Shown here piece after piece: positions 8,273 through 10,027 of a stretch of DNA of 10,027 nucleotides. The position numbers and the translations under genes are program-made. Source of the DNA: Euperipatoides rowelli (Eukaryota > Onychophora > Udeonychophora > Euonychophora > Peripatopsidae); NCBI GenBank assembly GCA_003024985.2, contig PXIH01S0004185.1. One strand, 5' to 3'. Each line of letters opens with the position of its first letter. Positions within the stretch are counted from its first letter, which is position 1. The notes under the pieces were generated by a model that searched no databases, was not told where the DNA came from, and saw only the letters and a list, made by a program, of their open reading frames with translations.

Positions 8273-8819
8273 TGTGGTTCGTTTAATTATGTTTATTAGA
8301 GATAAAGGGCAGTGTGGAAATGGCGGATGCAAACAAAAGGAAATAAAATTGTTACCCCTAACTCACTAACTAATACATTCCATGCGAAAAAAACTTAAAA
8401 ACATTAATTCACTGTATAATATTTATACATCTTATAACACTACATTTATATCACTATTAATGATATAAATAAACCCACATCAAATACAGATATGAAAAAA
8501 ACAAAACTAACAAAATTCAATGCAAACAATAACCAGATGACATACAAGACTGAAATACTCCATAAAAAAATATTAGCAAAATTAAATAAAAAGGTGGCGA
8601 ATAAAATTTAGAAGAGTGTTCGGTACAAAAATAATTAATTGTTCAGAACCGGATAAGATCCAATTAGTGAAGCGGGCACTATTTCCTTGTTAATGGACAA
8701 GAAAAAAAACCAATCATAGACAGACTACCTCCTAAAAAAAATTAATTAAAAAGGGGGTAGACTGAATCAAACAGCTTTGAAATAAGACTTTNNAAAGTGT
8801 TTAAGTTAATGGAGTAAAA
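8273..8819 (-). other. Presumed 5' leader of the retrotransposon
   Basis: No coding sequence. The plus strand is A-rich, so the transcript would be U-rich. It contains two small inverted repeats, at 8414-8428 (GTATAA, 3-nt loop, TTATAC) and 8444-8470 (separate entry). An AAATGGCGG motif (8318-8326, plus strand) lies just upstream of the gag Met. Two Ns (8792-8793) mark uncertain assembly. No primer-binding site complementary to a recognisable tRNA 3' end was found. Confidence 0.45.
8444..8470. repeat. Perfect 10-bp inverted repeat with a 7-nt loop
   Basis: ATTTATATCA (8444-8453) and TGATATAAAT (8461-8470) are exact reverse complements around a CTATTAA loop, about 170 nt upstream of the gag Met. 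In the transcript it would form an AU-rich hairpin. Its low GC content means it could be chance; a packaging or dimerisation role is only a possibility. Confidence 0.6.
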
Positions 8820-9135
8820 TAGAATGGTACTCATCAAAAACTCGAAAAACAAACAAACCATTCACTCAGAATAACAAAATTCACAAAACAATTGAAAAAC
8901 AAACCCAGGATCTCCATTTTGGAAAAATTTTGAAAAGCAAACTCAGGATCTCCTTTGATCCAAATTTTAACAAAAACAATCACAGGATCTCCCTAGAGTC
9001 CAAAACAAAAAAAAATTTAAAAAACAAACTCAGGAACTCCATTGAGCAAAAATCATGAAATACAAAATCAGGAACTCCCTTAGGTAAAATGATTATTAAT
9101 AATTTAGTCAAGATCAACTCTCCTTTGAGCAAAAA
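8820..9135. repeat. Degenerate tandem array, 38-48 bp period, core CAGGAWCTCC
   Basis: The core CAGGATCTCC occurs at 8906, 8944 and 8983, and CAGGAACTCC at 9031 and 9069, with a weaker unit ending at 9123. Spacings are 38, 39, 48, 38 and about 45 bp. Each core is preceded by an ACAAAC-like stretch and followed by TTGAGC/TTGATC-like bases and A/T-rich spacer; the 9031 and last units share TTGAGCAAAAAT. Two decayed units may extend the array leftward (8867 and about 8830). Within the core, GGA and TCC are kept around a changing central pair (TC or AC), a dyad-like layout. On the element's sense strand the core is GGAGWTCCTG, placed 0.6-0.9 kb upstream of gag. Confidence 0.8.
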
Positions 9136-10027
9136 TAAATCATAAATTGGTTAATGAAAAAATAACATTTTCTTTATTTAAAAGAATTAATAAATGGAAA
9201 AAAATCTCATTGACTACCCAAATAAACTTTGCAATCAATGTTGAATTATTGCAAGACTTAACCCTAAATCAAGTTATTTATTTTGAAATGGTTAATTTTA
9301 AACAAAACATACTGATGGACGAATGGAAAAAAAAACTTTGATTGCATTTAATGTCCCCACGCACCTACCCGGGGGTCAATCTTCCCCACAAAAAGACACA
9401 CACGACTAGTAATGAGAGAAAAATATATTTGAAACTAAATACTGTTTCACACCCAACACTTTTAAGTTGATCAGAAATAAAAAGTTGAGAACCCATGACT
9501 ACTTAAATCAAAGTATCATACCACTATAAATTTATAAAATAGACAAGCAAACCCAGTTACTACCGGTGACATTAAAAATTACATACGGACAAAATTCATA
9601 AAAATATTAAACATATTCCAGGTAGTCAATAAAAATTTAAATCTCAACATTAATGAAATTAATTCATTAGATATTGAGAATAAAAAAATATTTATTAAGA
9701 AAAAAGATTTGATTATAATGACAGTAACTTAAATTAAAAAATTTGCATACTCCAAGATAGCTTATTAAAAGAAAAAAAATTAATTGACTAAATTAAAAAG
9801 TTTAAGATTCTAAAAAAATTAACAGTGGCCATTTTGTGCCCACTTGACTACAGAAAGAATGAAAAGAATATTCACTAGTGTAACTTACAAACATAATCAT
9901 TGCAATTATCACAAACTTAACTTGAATATTTAGAAATGCATTTCTTATAATTTAAAAGAATTTAAAATTCAATACGGCTGCCATCTTGGGGTACACTGAA
10001 TTATGTATGTATGTGTATATATATAGG
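9136..10027. other. Gene-free AT-rich flank, possibly containing the 5' LTR
   Basis: No supported gene. The open frame at 9147-9341 is Lys/Asn/Ile-rich, lacks a normal start and is best explained by base composition. The interval includes a GC-rich island (9352-9389), a CCATTTTG motif (9829-9836), a CCATCTTG motif (9981-9988) and a short TATG/TA-rich tract at 10002-10025. If the 5' LTR survives it should lie here, but no direct repeat of the 3165-3947 region could be confirmed by eye. Confidence 0.45.
9352..9389. repeat. GC-rich island with a hairpin and short direct repeats
   Basis: In otherwise very AT-rich DNA, this 38-bp island carries a CCCGGG palindrome (9368-9373) and a possible stem of GGGGG (9371-9375) with TCCCC (9383-9387) around a 7-nt loop. 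TCCCCAC occurs twice, at 9354-9360 and 9383-9389. The 5+7+5 stem-loop superficially resembles a tRNA T-arm, but no acceptor stem, CCA or other arms are present. Confidence 0.5.

Noticed and set aside
8906-9123. CRISPR-like array
   Set aside because: The shared core is only about 10 bp with uneven, AT-rich spacers and the context is a eukaryotic retrotransposon; no repeat of CRISPR length or cas gene.
9147-9341. Plus-strand open frame of 64 codons
   Set aside because: Non-ATG start and AT-driven Lys/Asn/Ile/Leu content; no homology recognised.
9371-9390. Possible tRNA T-arm or tRNA gene
   Set aside because: Only a 5+7+5 stem-loop is present; the acceptor, D and anticodon arms are missing and the loop does not fit TTCRANY well.
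3430-9725. LTR pair from blocks near 3430-3535 and 9620-9725
   Set aside because: Similarity is patchy and mostly A/T; not enough to set LTR boundaries without an alignment, so it is kept only as a remark.

Overview
This is AT-rich, gene-poor DNA of eukaryotic type, most likely from an invertebrate animal. It has no bacterial gene packing or ribosome-binding sites, and no intact host gene is visible. What can be recognised is transposon debris: a decayed Ty3/Gypsy LTR retrotransposon on the minus strand (coding span 8272 down to 3948), a hAT-type (BED/ZBED-like) transposase fragment on the minus strand at the left edge, and two short probable relics on the plus strand. The exact taxon cannot be read from the sequence. 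Ns at 317 and 8792-8793 point to a draft assembly.

Layout. 1-318: hAT transposase fragment running off the left edge, cut by an in-frame stop and an N on its N-terminal side. 801-892: a dense cluster of the 7-mer CGATTAA with a perfect 28-bp palindrome, resembling hAT subterminal DNA. 914-935: (AT)11. 936-2330: no gene, one hairpin (1219-1271). 2334-2570: an open plus-strand stretch ending in a broken Cys motif, possibly a non-LTR retrotransposon tail. 2712-2819: a plus-strand match to a Ty3/Gypsy integrase core. 2820-3947: no gene; the A-rich later part is probably the 3' non-coding or LTR end of the large element. 3948-8272: gag, protease, reverse transcriptase, RNase H and integrase in order on the minus strand. 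8273-9135: its probable 5' leader, with a hairpin and an array of about six (perhaps eight) degenerate 38-48 bp repeats. 9136-10027: no gene; a small GC-rich island at 9352-9389 and AT-rich DNA.

The large element would originally have encoded a self-contained copy-and-paste retrotransposon: Gag packages RNA, protease cuts the polyprotein, RT/RNase H makes cDNA, integrase inserts it. This copy cannot do so. It has at least five in-frame stops, about ten or more frame changes, a zinc-knuckle Cys changed to Tyr, FQDD in place of the usual YxDD box, and an integrase core about 28 codons too short that lacks the second catalytic Asp. No env-like ORF follows integrase. I could not find a convincing LTR pair or primer-binding site, so the outer ends are undefined.

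The feature least explained by ordinary transposon decay is the repeat array at about 8820-9135: a 10-bp core with a conserved GGA..TCC dyad, spaced by AT-rich DNA in the presumed leader. Its architecture recalls the su(Hw) site cluster in the leader of Drosophila gypsy, though the motif differs.
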